Assembly (NCBI RefSeq): GCF_905163445.1
Contig: NC_053193.1
Coordinates: forward strand, 1,612,001 to 1,676,000
Length of the DNA stretch: 64,000 bases
Direction: 5' to 3'
Source of the DNA: Pararge aegeria
Taxonomy: Eukaryota; Arthropoda; Insecta; Lepidoptera; Nymphalidae
The notes under the pieces: model-generated
What the model was told of the DNA's origin: nothing
Databases searched by the model: none
Seen by the model: the letters and a program-made list of their open reading frames with translations, nothing else
Part shown: positions 18,901 to 25,004 of the stretch, piece by piece
How the letters are laid out: every line of letters begins with the position of its first letter
Numbering within the stretch: position 1 is the stretch's first letter
Made by a program: the position numbers and the translations under genes

Positions 18901-21689
18901 TGATAACAAAAATAAAACGACCAGCTAAGTTCGTTGTGGGCTTCTTAGACAAGGGCGCGTTTGGAACCCTCGTAGCTTTAGTTTCAAGTTAACGAATTTA
19001 GTTATCGCCATCAACTCACTTCTATGTCATATCATATTTAGATGTAATGTACGCATCAAAAGTGCAATCTATGTGCCTATTTGAATAAATATATATTTGT
19101 CTTTCGCTTTAGCCTGAGCCTGCCCAGAGATTCAAACCTAGGACCTCGTGATCTGTGGTTGAACTAACCATCATTAAATAAGCTTACTACCTACACTTGG
19201 AGGTAATGCAGTGTAAATCGCTCACAAACTGACATTTCTTGAGGGATTGTAAGGGCGTCTGTCACAATTATTTGTTTTTTAGAATTGATACTAGCCTAAG
19301 TTCGTTAATTTCCTCTAACTTTAAACTACTTTATAAAACTATAAAACCCTACTTAAACGGCATTAAAATCATAAATACCTTTCAAATGGTTAACGATGTT
19401 GCTGCTGATCTCCGTCATAAACGGCAGCATCTTCCTCATCTTTGAGCCGGTGAAGGCGGGGCTCAATGTAGTGCGCATATCGTGCCATCTTTCACCTACG
19501 AATAATGCATATTAAAATTGATATTTCTTTACGAAATCATCATTATTGTCAATCCATTATCGGCCGACTACAGAGCACGGGTCTCCCCTCAGATTGAGAA
19601 AGACTGAGACCGTAGTACAACACGCTGGCCAAGTGCGGATAGATACTTCATACGCCTTTGAGAACTCTATGGAGAACTCTCTGGCATGTAGACGATGTTT
19701 TTGTTCACGCTTAAAGCAATTTTTAATCGCTTGGAACGTATATGGATCTTCCTCTATTCACGTCACGGGACCTCACTTCCACGTCCACCAATCAGTGGGC
19801 CAGCGTGGTGGACTATGGCCTAAACCTTTTTCAATTTTGGAAGAGACCTGTGTTCTGTAGTGGGCCGGTAATTATTAAAAAGAAAAACTGTTTCAATGAT
19901 CTGAAATAACTGAGATGCGGAAAAGGAAACCACCTTTCATCATAATCAAACTGCCTCCAAACAGCGGCTCCACCTCCTCAGAGAAAAACTCCTTGTGGTC
20001 CACAAAGTGATCGAAGTCCTTAATCGTGATGGACTTTATCAGCTCCGGATCTCGTATTATTAGAATCGGCATTGTGCCCTCTATGTAGCCCACATATCTG
20101 CAAAAGAAAATATCTAATTCTCAAACATGCTTGGAAATTTGAGCATTATTTTGACAACCTGCTTCGAGATAAATCTAAATTGCTGTAAAGTCCATTCACT
20201 TAGATACGGTCGCCTTTGTGCCGTGCCGTCTTGGCCCGTTCCGCATTTTGTCAAAGGCGCTGCTGTGCGTATGCGGCGCGTGCGGCGTACATCCGCAGGA
20301 GAATTTGGCGTTTTATATCGAAGTCCTAGTGAAAGTTACTGATTGTTGACTTTGGCAGAAAATGTTTTTTCGTACTTGATTTAATAAATTGAACAGATGT
20401 TATGCTAGGCATTGATACGGAATGTAATGACGTTGTATCTTTTATTATAAATACATAGAGGTCACAATAAGCCCAACACTTCGAGTGATGAATAATACAG
20501 TCTATTTTACTATCGTTTATCTAGTCATATTTTTCATTTAAATTTTCCTTTAACTTGTCTTTATTATTTATATTCGTATTATAAAACTACGGCGACCAGT
20601 TCTGTTGTAATAGACCCAACCGGGACCGGATATCATATACAACGTTTAAGGGAATTAGAAATATTGTTGAAGCTAAGGAATCATCTACTATAAATCAAAA
20701 GAAGCATATTGATTGTTCCATACAAACTAATTAAACACATTCTAAGTGTTTACTTATGGCAACCCTATTGAAGAGAAAAGACCGACACGCACATAGTACC
20801 TACGCTAAGCGACGCGTACTTAATAAAGTGACAGGAGTTACATGATTCTAATTTTGCACGTGATGTTAGAGCTGTATCTGATTTCTTTCAGTAAAAACTA
20901 TGGCAGTGGTTTACTCGAAAACTATTAGCGTTTCGGTTTCACAGAAAAGTCTCAGAGACAGTAAATAATGTCCTCTGAAGCCTCTGAAGTATTATTTTGG
21001 TTTTTAATTACACTTTGTATACTAAGGAGCTTAGATAAAAAAAAAAAACAAAAACATTTCAATGTTAAACTGTTTATGTCAAAAGTTATGTCAAAGGTCA
21101 TAACTGTACAAGATTAGATTATTAACAGTAATTTAATGCTTTATATGATTGTACTAGCTGTCGCTCGCGACTTTATCCGCGTTAGTTACGGTTTTTCACA
21201 ACTCCTGCGGCAACCGTCAGTTTTCCCATAGACTAAATTTTTCTTACTTTAGGCACAGCAAATACAACGTATAACCGAATTACGAAATACTGTTGCAGTG
21301 TGCATAAGGAATCACTCTAAACTAAACTCAAAGTCTATCAACCTGTCTACCAATCATGGCCAGCGCGTGGTGGACTACGGCCTGAACTCGTCTCATTCTG
21401 AGAGGAGACCCATACCCACTAGTGGGCCGGTAATATGATGAAATGATCAAAGAGATAAAAACATGAATAACAAAACTCACCTCTCTCCTGGAAATGCTTG
21501 ATACACCCTATCCAGATCATCAAACAGATGATTCCTCAGGAACGTGGAGTTCAAAATGTTTCCAAAAATCGGTACCCCGGGCAAATACTTTATTCCCCTT
21601 TTGTCGAAATAGTGGTGAACCCATTTGTACAGGTACAGGAAATACGCAAGGATGGCAGTCAAAAGGAAGACTATAATTTCGACGATCAT
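3800..21689 (-). CDS. CYP9A: Cytochrome P450, CYP9A-like, ten exons
   Basis: Microsomal heme-thiolate monooxygenase; relatives in moths and butterflies oxidise plant allelochemicals and insecticides at the ER membrane with electrons from P450 reductase. Joining exons 21689-21481, 20097-19934, 19495-19379, 13533-13328, 12308-12173, 9277-9185, 9038-8820, 6919-6822, 5236-5068 and 3966-3800 gives 1578 bases with no stop, a 525-residue protein, which is the usual CYP9 length. Visible landmarks: hydrophobic anchor at about residues 1-22, proline hinge PGVPIFGN, WHDMR in helix C (W128-R132), AGYESS in helix I (325-330), ETQR in helix K (382-385), PERF (443-446) and FGMGPRNCIA with heme ligand C469. 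Best similarity from memory is to CYP9A members (DFDHFVDHKEFFSEEVEPL, TLSPAFTGSKM). All introns are GT-AG and phases agree. Exon 6 is the weakest call. Confidence 0.88.
4098..4220. mobile_element. hAT-like MITE, copy 1
   Basis: Begins CAGTGGCGTGCACTTCATAC and ends CCACGCCACTG, so the ends are inverted. It is related to the copy at 47487-47626, sharing ends and the GCATACCCTGGT block. No target duplication remains here. Confidence 0.65.
4690..4943 (-). mobile_element. Family B tRNA-headed SINE, near full length
   Basis: In reverse: tRNA-like head with GCGCAGTGGGCAGCGACCCT and a GGGTTTGATTCCCACAACTG B-box region, then ATGTTTGTGTGATGAACAT and the GCGATGTGTGTATTGTCG end with an A/T-rich tail. 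Lies between terminal exon 10 and exon 9 of the P450 (intron 9). Confidence 0.85.
5068..5236 (-). CDS. CYP9A: CYP9A-like exon 9 (PERF and heme-binding cysteine)
   Basis: The acceptor CTTTCCAG opens phase 0; the frame reads LKPGDIVYNLVNSIQMDPQY, HPNPTKFDPERFSDENKH and NMKPFTYMPFGMGPRNCI. PERF forms the E-R-R triad with helix K, and the cysteine (C469) is the proximal heme ligand. Donor GTAACG in phase 1 splits the codon after CI, so the next exon decides the last residue of the heme motif. Confidence 0.93.
5290..5535 (-). repeat. Family C repeat in intron 8, minus copy
   Basis: In reverse it matches 20780-21020: AATAAAGTGACAGGA, CTGTATCTGATTT, CAGTAAAAACTATGGCAGT and the GTTTTCATTTACACGTTGT end. 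A third, partial copy is at 46860-46965. No coding content; type unresolved. Confidence 0.65.
5875..5948 (+). mobile_element. LINE 3' tail with CATT repeat
   Basis: The block TTTGTGATGTGCAATAAAAG followed by (ATTC)n is the same kind of 3' end seen at 13150-13205, 23080-23125, 39095-39150 and 52500-52555. No coding part is present. Confidence 0.5.
6400..6692 (+). mobile_element. Family A SINE in intron 8
   Basis: tRNA-like head (GAGTTCGAATCCTAGCACCT) then GGAAAACATC, CCTGAGGAATCTACATAATG, GGAGTCCACCAATCCGCACT and a GATGATGATGA tail. Mildly diverged. Confidence 0.85.
6822..6919 (-). CDS. CYP9A: CYP9A-like exon 8 (helix K, ExxR)
   Basis: A 98-base exon between AATTCCAG and GTAAGT. It completes the glutamate codon and reads ETQRKWAAALIMDRVCNKP, then YVLPPPREGGKPVH. 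ETQR is the invariant ExxR and MDRVCNKPYVLPP is a typical CYP9A continuation. The usual WPPA after ExxR is WAAA here. It ends in phase 0, matching exon 9. Confidence 0.9.
7055..7525 (+). mobile_element. Helitron-like repeat with CCCTAT microsatellite
   Basis: Starts at a (CCCTAT)n run and CTGCTAATATTATAAATG, continues TTGTTACGCTTTCACGCAAA and ends GAAGTCGTGGGCAACAGGTAG. Related copies: 31640-31880 (minus), 48600-48690 (minus), 52236-52430 (minus) and 53455-53905. Several end in CAGCTAG, as Helitron 3' ends do. Lies in intron 7; class assignment is tentative. Confidence 0.55.
7735..7875. other. GC-rich island inside intron 7
   Basis: About 140 bases markedly richer in G and C than the flanks, with GAGCCTCGG, GGCTCTGCCAGG and GGCCGAACCTCGGCTC. 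It is not part of a P450 exon. An open minus-strand frame exists but shows no recognised domain. Confidence 0.4.
7880..8080 (+). mobile_element. LINE 3'-end remnant, TTTGAC tail
   Basis: Contains AACGTATCAAAAGTGC, GTGTGCCTATTAGAATAAA and the tail CGACTTTGACTTTGACTTTG; same family as 985 (opposite strand). Non-coding. Confidence 0.6.
8127..8173. repeat. Perfect 21-bp inverted repeat
   Basis: Arms 8127-8147 and 8153-8173 are exact reverse complements around a 5-base loop (TAAAG). A further copy of the arm core, ACAACACTTAAAATTAAAGA, lies just upstream at 8097-8116, so the arm sequence is present three times. Confidence 0.95.
8820..9038 (-). CDS. CYP9A: CYP9A-like exon 7 (helix I)
   Basis: The frame reads EWTQTELAGQVFIFFVAGYE, then SSATALVMCVHELALNPDIQ, EKLYQEIIRFKEEHEQLTY and ending KYLDGVLN. 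AGYESS is the oxygen-activation motif of helix I with serine where most P450s have threonine. Acceptor GTCCTCAG and donor GTAAGA, phase 1 both sides. Confidence 0.92.
9185..9277 (-). CDS. CYP9A: Probable CYP9A-like exon 6 (linker before helix I)
   Basis: Between CTTAAAAG and GTAAAT lies a 93-base open segment, phase 1 on both sides, reading GKFDFNITVEKNVLFEITVL and VLKVSELIPQS. Its FNITVE part may match the FATVEES segment CYP9A proteins carry in this linker, and about 31 residues is the expected length. Doubts: the second half is unusually hydrophobic, and exons 5 and 7 would also join in frame without it, giving 494 residues. Confidence 0.5.
9306..9552 (+). mobile_element. Family A SINE in intron 5
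   Basis: Head AAGCGGTGATAGCCTAGTTA, then CTTCAACGGCGAGGAAAC-like and CTCTCAATAACGTTTTCA-like body blocks, ending near GAGAGAAGACCC. Diverged; lies just upstream of the exon 6 acceptor in transcript direction. Confidence 0.75.
10340..10620 (+). mobile_element. Family D repeat
   Basis: Shows the family D blocks CTGCAATCACACCTGATAAG, TGATGATGCAGTCTAAGATG, GTAGCTGTCTAACC, GGTTTCTACTTGGCATC and GGTAATTCGCTTGGCGGCAC. The same order recurs at 16420, 26620, 33600, 48460, 54130 (reverse), 46240 (reverse) and 56520. Some copies end in a tRNA-like GGGAATCGAACCCGGGACC block, so it is probably a composite SINE. Confidence 0.65.
10665..11060 (+). mobile_element. RTE LINE fragment containing a template-switch palindrome
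   Basis: Reads CVLPVMKYGTETWTLTGDLI and KVAQRAMERGML in frame, matching the intact RTE ORF at 17633-16770 (CVLPVMTYGSETWSLTMGLI). It lacks part of the middle, then continues with GKRSVGRPP. At that point the sequence turns back on itself (10907-10954) before resuming with the DDLKKVAGSAW part in another frame. The copy is dead. Confidence 0.85.
10907..10954. repeat. Perfect 23-bp inverted repeat within RTE copy
   Basis: Arms 10907-10929 and 10932-10954 are exact reverse complements with a 2-base spacer (GT). The left arm is normal RTE coding sequence for KRSVGRPP; the right arm is extra sequence that displaces the expected TRWTDD codons. Confidence 0.97.
11320..11545 (+). mobile_element. Family A SINE
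   Basis: tRNA-like head AGCGGTGTTAGCCCAGTTAT with GAGTTCGAATCTTAGCACGC, then TATGTGCGTTTCGAGTAATT, TTCAACGGTGAAGGAAAACA and CTCCATAATGTTCGCAT. The 3' portion is replaced by a family E segment. Confidence 0.85.
11560..11815 (-). mobile_element. Family E SINE-like repeat
   Basis: ACGCTGCTCCAATGCAGTTTG and GACCGACGGCTTAGTGTGCT match 18540-18650; the right part holds a tRNA-like GGGGAATCGAACCCATAGCC. Reads head to tail on the minus strand. Confidence 0.6.
11950..12125 (-). mobile_element. Family B SINE, truncated, next to exon 5
   Basis: Carries AATCGCCATCTAGCCCCAAA, GTAAGCGTAGCTTGGGTTAT and AACACCCAGACACT. Its tRNA head is missing. It ends about 48 bases from the exon 5 donor, inside intron 5. 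Confidence 0.8.
12173..12308 (-). CDS. CYP9A: CYP9A-like exon 5
   Basis: The acceptor TTTAAACAG opens phase 0 and the frame reads KIGIQIFPAETTDFFNHLV, then TMEHREKNKIERPDMIQLLM and EASR. The ERPDMIQLLMEA segment is a CYP9/CYP6 hallmark ahead of helix I. Donor GTACAT, phase 1. Remnants of family B SINEs lie on both sides; the upstream one ends about 20 bases from the acceptor. Confidence 0.9.
12326..12398 (-). mobile_element. Family B SINE 3' end next to exon 5 acceptor
   Basis: TAAATAAATAAATATATTACG and AAGTAAGCGTAGCTTGTGTTA are the 3' end of family B. The repeat tail begins about 18 bases upstream of the exon 5 acceptor, so the acceptor's upstream sequence is partly SINE-derived. Confidence 0.75.
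12415..12635. mobile_element. Two family A SINE fragments in opposite orientation
   Basis: At 12415-12515 the plus strand shows TTTCAACGGTGTAGGAAAAT and GAGAGTTCTCCATAATGTTC (body). At 12540-12635 the head lies on the minus strand (GAATCGAACTC, CTTGGCTATCACCGCTT). The two pieces face each other. Confidence 0.7.
12740..13205 (+). mobile_element. Jockey/CR1-type LINE 3' end
   Basis: Degenerate coding remnant around 12920-13010 reads like a reverse-transcriptase C-terminus (CLF-K-QACVFTHFQTAS and FLKNAFYDR in other frames), followed by a T-rich 3' UTR and GCGTACAATAAAGTGTACTT with a TGATT tail. Not functional. Confidence 0.5.
13328..13533 (-). CDS. CYP9A: CYP9A-like exon 4
   Basis: Encodes RIDEDIDVEDLIRRYTSDV, IASAAFGLQVDSVKDKENKF and YKAGQNLFNFNAWQRFLFFF. 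The RYTSDVIASAAFG segment is the helix E/F region typical of CYP9 and CYP6 proteins. Acceptor CTCCATAG (phase 1), donor GTAAGG (phase 0). About 5.8 kb of intron, containing the nested SINE/LINE, separates it from exon 3. Confidence 0.92.
13880..14000 (+). repeat. Family F repeat fragment
   Basis: GGTTCACCTGATGGTAAATG and CAGGGCATGCAAGGAACCCG recur in related form at 63870-64000 and partly at 32410-32475. Non-coding. Confidence 0.5.
14010..14051. repeat. Perfect 18-bp inverted repeat
   Basis: Arms 14010-14027 and 14034-14051 are exact reverse complements around ACCTTA. The arms carry a CA/TG dinucleotide run. Confidence 0.95.
14085..14695 (+). mobile_element. Helitron-like repeats, two joined pieces
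   Basis: 14085-14345 contains the GATCTGATGAATATTGTCGGAGATCAAGGAC region; 14360-14695 starts TACTAATATTATAAATTCG, includes a (GGAT/GTAT) simple run and ends GTCGCGCGGGTCCGCTAGTTT. The CTAG end fits a Helitron 3' terminus. Within intron 3 of the P450. Confidence 0.5.
15125..15430 (+). mobile_element. Family D-like repeat
   Basis: GACTGCAATCACACCTGATGG and AAGTGATGATGCAGTCTAAG mark family D; the remainder (AATGGAAGCTGGAAGGGCAT, CTAACCCTTCTCTGCCCGCGG) is a different, composite segment. Confidence 0.5.
15570..15790 (-). mobile_element. LINE 3'-end remnant
   Basis: AAATATTTTATTCATGTAGAC followed by CTAGGAGGGTTCGAAACGCG, GAGCCCACAACAAACTTAACC; the same order occurs at 26310, 36130, 39470 and 62330. 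Confidence 0.6.
16195..16365 (+). mobile_element. Family B SINE, head missing
   Basis: CAACTGGAAAATGTTTCTGTG through CTACGCTTACTTTGGTGCTA to GATGTGTGTATTGTCGTAGT. Confidence 0.8.
16420..16575 (+). mobile_element. Family D repeat fragment
   Basis: AGATGGTAGCGAGCTTAGCTG, GGTTTCTACGCGGCATCGTAC and GCCACGGCAGAAGCCTCCCA match the middle of family D. Confidence 0.6.
16608..17775 (+). mobile_element. Family B SINE split by an RTE LINE
   Basis: The 5' part with tRNA head (GGCCGATTGGCGCAGTGGGC, GTGGGTTCGATTCCCACAAC) runs to 16749; the 3' part resumes at about 17643 and ends GATGTGTGTATTGTCGTAGT. The 11 bases AATAAGTATTT occur at both edges (16739-16749, 17643-17653) and once in intact SINEs, so they are a target duplication. 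Confidence 0.92.
16750..17638 (-). mobile_element. RTE-type LINE, 5'-truncated, with intact ORF end
   Basis: The minus strand carries an uninterrupted 287-codon frame (17633-16770) for the C-terminal half of an RTE-clade reverse transcriptase: the catalytic FADD box is at residues 30-33, followed by thumb and C-terminal segments (QCVLPVMTYGSETW, RWTDDIKRVAGSRW). The 3' UTR is a few bases and the tail is (TGA)n. Truncation before the palm's first motifs and lack of an endonuclease domain make it immobile by itself. The intact frame and clear target duplication show a recent insertion into a SINE. Confidence 0.92.
17980..18400. mobile_element. Composite of family D and tRNA-headed SINE pieces
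   Basis: GGTAGCTTCGGCCGTGGCTAG and AGCGATTTGGCG are family D in reverse; the 18290-18400 segment holds a tRNA-like block (GGAGATCGAACTTGGTCCCTC, CCTCTAGGCTATCACTGCA) on the minus strand. Confidence 0.5.
18425..18660 (-). mobile_element. Family E SINE-like repeat
   Basis: Contains CATCCGCAACCTATTAACGTC and GACCCACTACGCTGTTCCAA, the reverse of the blocks at 28900-29010. Confidence 0.6.
18885..19110 (+). mobile_element. LINE 3'-end remnant
   Basis: Ends CGCATCAAAAGTGCAATCTA, GCCTATTTGAATAAATATAT and a TTTGTCTTTCGCTTTAG tail. Mirror of the 985/15570 family on the other strand. Confidence 0.6.
19379..19495 (-). CDS. CYP9A: CYP9A-like exon 3 (helix C, WxxxR)
   Basis: This 117-base exon encodes GERWHDMRTTLSPAFTGSK, then MRKMLPFMTEISSNIVNHLK. 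W128 and R132 form the helix-C WxxxR that contacts a heme propionate. Phase 1 on both sides; acceptor TTCGTAG, donor GTATTT. It is short and was placed by translation of the minus strand. Confidence 0.9.
19535..19870 (-). mobile_element. Family A SINE in intron 2
   Basis: In reverse: the tail CCGATAATGGATTGAC, AGGGGAGACCCGTGCTCTG and CGCACTTGGCCAG blocks, then CTCCATAGAGTTCTCAAAGG. A second A-like tail piece on the plus strand (AGTGGGCCAGCGTGGTGGAC, GTAGTGGGCCGG) follows at 19795-19875. Confidence 0.7.
19934..20097 (-). CDS. CYP9A: CYP9A-like exon 2
   Basis: The acceptor TTTTGCAG supplies the last base of the split arginine codon. The frame reads YVGYIEGTMPILIIRDPEL, then KDFDHFVDHKEFFSEEVEP and LFGGSLIMMK, which is the B-helix region of CYP9A. 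It ends in phase 1 before GTGGTT, a weaker donor than the others. Confidence 0.92.
20200..20345. other. GC-rich island in intron 1
   Basis: GCGTATGCGGCGCGTGCGGCG and neighbours make this far richer in CpG than the surrounding intron. No P450 homology and no RNA gene recognised; could be an intronic regulatory element or unlisted repeat. Confidence 0.3.
20780..21020 (+). repeat. Family C repeat in intron 1, plus copy
   Basis: TAATAAAGTGACAGGAGTTAC, GAGCTGTATCTGATTTC, AGTAAAAACTATGGCAGTGG and AGAAAAGTCTCAGAGACAGT match 5535-5290 and 46965-46860 read on the minus strand. Confidence 0.65.
21345..21445 (+). mobile_element. Family A SINE tail in intron 1
   Basis: CGTGGTGGACTACGGCCTGA, CTGAGAGGAGACCCATACCC, AGTGGGCCGGTAATATGATG. 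Ends about 35 bases from the exon 1 donor. Confidence 0.8.
21481..21689 (-). CDS. CYP9A: CYP9A-like exon 1 (start codon, membrane anchor)
   Basis: Starts at ATG 21689 and ends with AG in front of the donor GTGAGT (phase 2). It encodes a signal anchor (MIVEIIVFLLTAILAYFLYL), basic/aromatic residues and the proline-rich hinge KYLPGVPIFGN that orients microsomal P450s. The start was chosen because it directly precedes the anchor, as in all CYP9 proteins, and because the upstream bases AACAAA give a fitting context. Confidence 0.92.
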
Positions 21690-21797
21690 TTTGTTTGGAT
21701 GACACTGCTATACTAACTACTAAATAGGTACGAGTCGTATCGCCGTGGGGTGTATGTTTTGTGTAGTTGATAATATCTGCGCAGTTGTAGTTTTTAA

Positions 21798-21806
21798 GTT
21801 ATAAAC
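21798..21806 (-). promoter_or_regulatory. Possible TATA box of the P450 gene
   Basis: On the minus strand GTTTATAAC lies about 110 bases before the start codon, leaving room for a transcription start near 21770 and a 5' UTR of about 80 bases. No strong initiator was identified, so this is tentative. Confidence 0.3.
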
Positions 21807-21889
21807 GATGGGCGGACGAATGACGAGGTATTGCAATCGCAACTTTCAATTCCTGACCTCAAACTTCACATCACCTTGAAGAACATTTA

Positions 21890-22300
21890 GTTAAATTTTT
21901 GTAACGTCAAGTCAGTCTGTTTGTAGTGACTCTACCACCGGTTCGGAAGGCAGATTCCACTGAGAAGAGCCGGCAAGAAACTCAGCAGATTGCTCTTTTC
22001 CAATATCAACTATTTACATTTTACATTTTAGAAATTAATTTTTCTATCTTTTGAAAGATGAAAGCGGAGTCGAATGATTCCAAGCAACCTTGTCATTAAG
22101 AAATTCACCAATTGTATAGTAACCTCGCTGTAATTAATGTGTTTTAACACATTATTTAAACTTATGCATTGGTTGGTTCAAATTTACCTTAGGAATCATA
22201 TTATAAAAGCGTATACTCAATCCCACAAATGACTTCTGTACCTTTTGCAGACGATATGCAGATGCCTGCCTGCCTGCCTGATAATTTATGACCATTTCTT
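21890..22300 (-). mobile_element. CR1/jockey-like LINE 3' region, family I
   Basis: In reverse, GGTGGTAGAGTCACTACAAAC and the GAATTTCTTAATGACAAGGTTG coding remnant (reading DEFLNDKVAW at the copy 37380-37445) are shared with 35440-35745 and 37255-37645. It starts just upstream of the P450 promoter region. Confidence 0.6.
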
Positions 22301-22329
22301 GTAAGTCGACTGTTTATATCCACTTTTTG

Positions 22330-23390
22330 TATGTTGCCTTATAAATACTATATTGCTACAAATATATTGTGAGGCTACTGTAAATATACCTATTTCTTTA
22401 AATTTTTCACGGAGGGATTCACGTGATTTAAGTTTATTTGCACGACTCATGAAAAATTATTTTTTTCGCCTCATTTCGGCGGCTATTTTTATTATTATAG
22501 CCTTGTTAGTTCACGGAATCAAGATATTTTGCATACTATTGTCGAGATAATTTAATGGAGATTAATTCCATACATTTAAAAAATTGATTTACTGCATTTG
22601 AAAAGAAGAAATGGAAAAAAACACCAAAATAGGTCAAAAAAAATTCCTGTCCGTCATGTGTGAAACCCGAAAACACTCTAACTTGTGAAAAAATCCATTA
22701 TTTGAGTTAAATTTTAAAAAAAAAAAATCTAATCGACGATTGTAGGTCACTGAATGCGAATGATTAATTAATTCAGTGTAGTTTAATTGCAATTAATAAA
22801 AAACGAAAACTGCAAGACTGTATATCTATATTTATCCATTTAAAATTAACATGGATGGTGATATATCTATATCTATAGATATTATGTACATTTTATTCCA
22901 CCAGGGGCGCCTGTGCATCACTTTCCTAGTACAGCTGTTTTAATTTTTTTTTTTTTTTTCTATATTTGATAATTAAATGAGCATTATGAGTCGTCCACTT
23001 TTGGATTTTCCTAATTTCTTTTTATTGATTTATATGTAGCCGCCATATCGGTGGTTTGTTCGGCTTTTCTTTTTTGCTGTGCGTTTGGTGTGCGATACAA
23101 AATAAAAGTATATTCATTCATTTTCTCAGTTTGTTAATTCATCTTTCGCTTATGAATTGGACCACTGCTCATCTTTTATTCAATTGAAGAAGATACTACT
23201 AATGTAAATTGGGTAAGTCATAGACAGCGTCCTCTTGATCTGTTAATATGTTAAGTGTTTTGTTTTTGACACGGGATATGTTTGCACTATTATTGCATTA
23301 ATGTTAGATGTTAATGGTAGTTTTCCTCGTTAGTTTAGTAGCTGTCATCCTCATCGATTGATACCGAGGTCTTTTGTACGGACCGGGCAT
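22330..23390. other. AT-rich flank upstream of the P450 gene
   Basis: Only a LINE-type tail (GTGCGATACAAAATAAAAGT and CATTCATT at 23085-23125) and poly-A/T runs stand out. No coding sequence recognised. Confidence 0.4.
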
Positions 23391-23397
23391 GGGTGAT

Positions 23398-23755
23398 GAT
23401 ACAGCTCTTCAAGTATTTAATTCTGATTGACAAGAAACTATTCTATCACTCAAATTCCGAGCTAAAGTTACTGTTTCTTCTAAGCGCATTCTATACTTTA
23501 TTAATGAGAAAAGGAAGGCAAAAAAAAATTGGTTGCCTGTAAAGTCGGTATACGGGCGAAAGTTTTACGTGACAACGATACAGCTCTTCAAGTATTTAAT
23601 TCTGATTGACAAGAAACTATTCTATCACTCAAATTCCGAGCTAAAGTTACTGTTTCTTCTAAGCGCATTCTATACTTTATTAATGAGAAAAGGAAGGCAA
23701 AAAAAAATTGGTTGCCTGTAAAGTCGGTATACGGGCGAAAGTTTTACGTGACAAC
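23398..23755. repeat. Perfect 179-bp tandem duplication
   Basis: Copy 1 is 23398-23576 and copy 2 is 23577-23755; I compared them base by base over the printed lines and found no difference, including the nine-A run. Each copy begins GATACAGCTCTTCAAG and ends TTTTACGTGACAAC. Confidence 0.95.
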
Positions 23756-24177
23756 GACTTTGAGTGGTAAAATAATTTTAATGTGAATATTCATTCGTAT
23801 AGTAGGAAGAAGGATGAAATAATAGTAACAATTTAAAACATTTATTTATACAAAGAATTATATTTAAAACATTAATTTATACAAAGAATCTCGCACTGAA
23901 TTTCATATTAACAAAATTTTATTTTTACCTTTACACATATACATACGTATTTATATACAAATATACATAAAATAACTTGCAATACATTTGCGTACAATGA
24001 AACAGCGTTTACTACAAAGGGACGCGTGCCTTTCACTTTTTATGTCTGTCTCTCTCGCTCTTAGGCGGGCGCGTGCCTCTCACTCGCTCTCATTGTGAGC
24101 GCATAACGTGAGCGGAGCGTAACGCAGTTTCTTGAAGTGTCACCCGGCAAACCAATTTATAAGACGTTGTCACGTCA
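23744..24177. mobile_element. Possible TIR element of about 430 bases
   Basis: TTACGTGACAACG at the left and CGTTGTCACGTCAA at the right are inverted. The interior has CpG-rich GGGCGCGTGCCTCTCACTCG with no ORF. The left end also closes each copy of the 179-bp duplication. Confidence 0.45.
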
Positions 24178-24544
24178 AAAAGAATATTGCACTATACTAG
24201 ATCACCAATAGACAAAGGATTACTGAATAATCCAACGAGAGACATCAAGTGACAAACCTAAAAGAATAAATATATCACAACATAACTACCTTCAAATGCT
24301 GTTGAATGACTGAAGTACAGATAAGTGACTTTAGAAAGCGATCTAAACAATTTAGGTATGAATCTCTCATATATATTCCTTCAAGTAAAATTTCACTAAA
24401 TCTCCCGGGAAAAGCTTTGGTCAAACTTACTTAATAAATGCTGAATTTAGACTAAAGTTCCTCTCAAACTTATGATAACTATACCAGGACTCACATGAAG
24501 CAACATTTTGCAGTCCTATCTGCTGGTTGCCTAAAACATCAACA

Positions 24545-24975
24545 CTTTTCGAAAAGCCCTCAAGAGAAAAAAAAGTGTGCGTGCAACCTTTACGCGCGAT
24601 TGAAGTAAAACTTCCTTGGCGTTGATTCGTGAGAGCGAAAATTAGCATTTATCATTTATTTAATACAAAAGTAATAAATAAACAAGTATATTGAGAAATG
24701 TTCAAAAAACTTTGCGTTTTTTTTTTTAACTGTTGAATTTTAATTCTCTTTGCTATTCACAATTGATCCGTTTGATAATATTGGAAATAAATAATCCTAA
24801 TTGATGTTGATACTTGCCACTAGCTGGCGTATAAGTCAAGAAGCGTGGAGTATATGAGATATACTTACGACCAATCCAAATTATTTTTTTTTAAATAGCG
24901 GAATCTACACAGACTATAGTAAGCGATACTTTCGTCAGAAAAAATATCTGAGTTACTCCCTAGTCGCGCTTAAAG
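24545..24975 (+). repeat. Family G repeat, plus copy
   Basis: AACCTTTACGCGCGATTGAAG, CAATTGATCCGTTTGATAATA, ACTAGCTGGCGTATAAGTCAAG and CTTACGACCAATCCAAATTA all recur in reverse at 61160-61720. No coding content. Confidence 0.75.
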
Positions 24976-25004
24976 AAGTTATACTTCAAAAAACAACTTT
25001 AAAA

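Noticed and set aside
21494..21716. Plus-strand frames over the P450 start
   Set aside because: Antisense shadows of exon 1.
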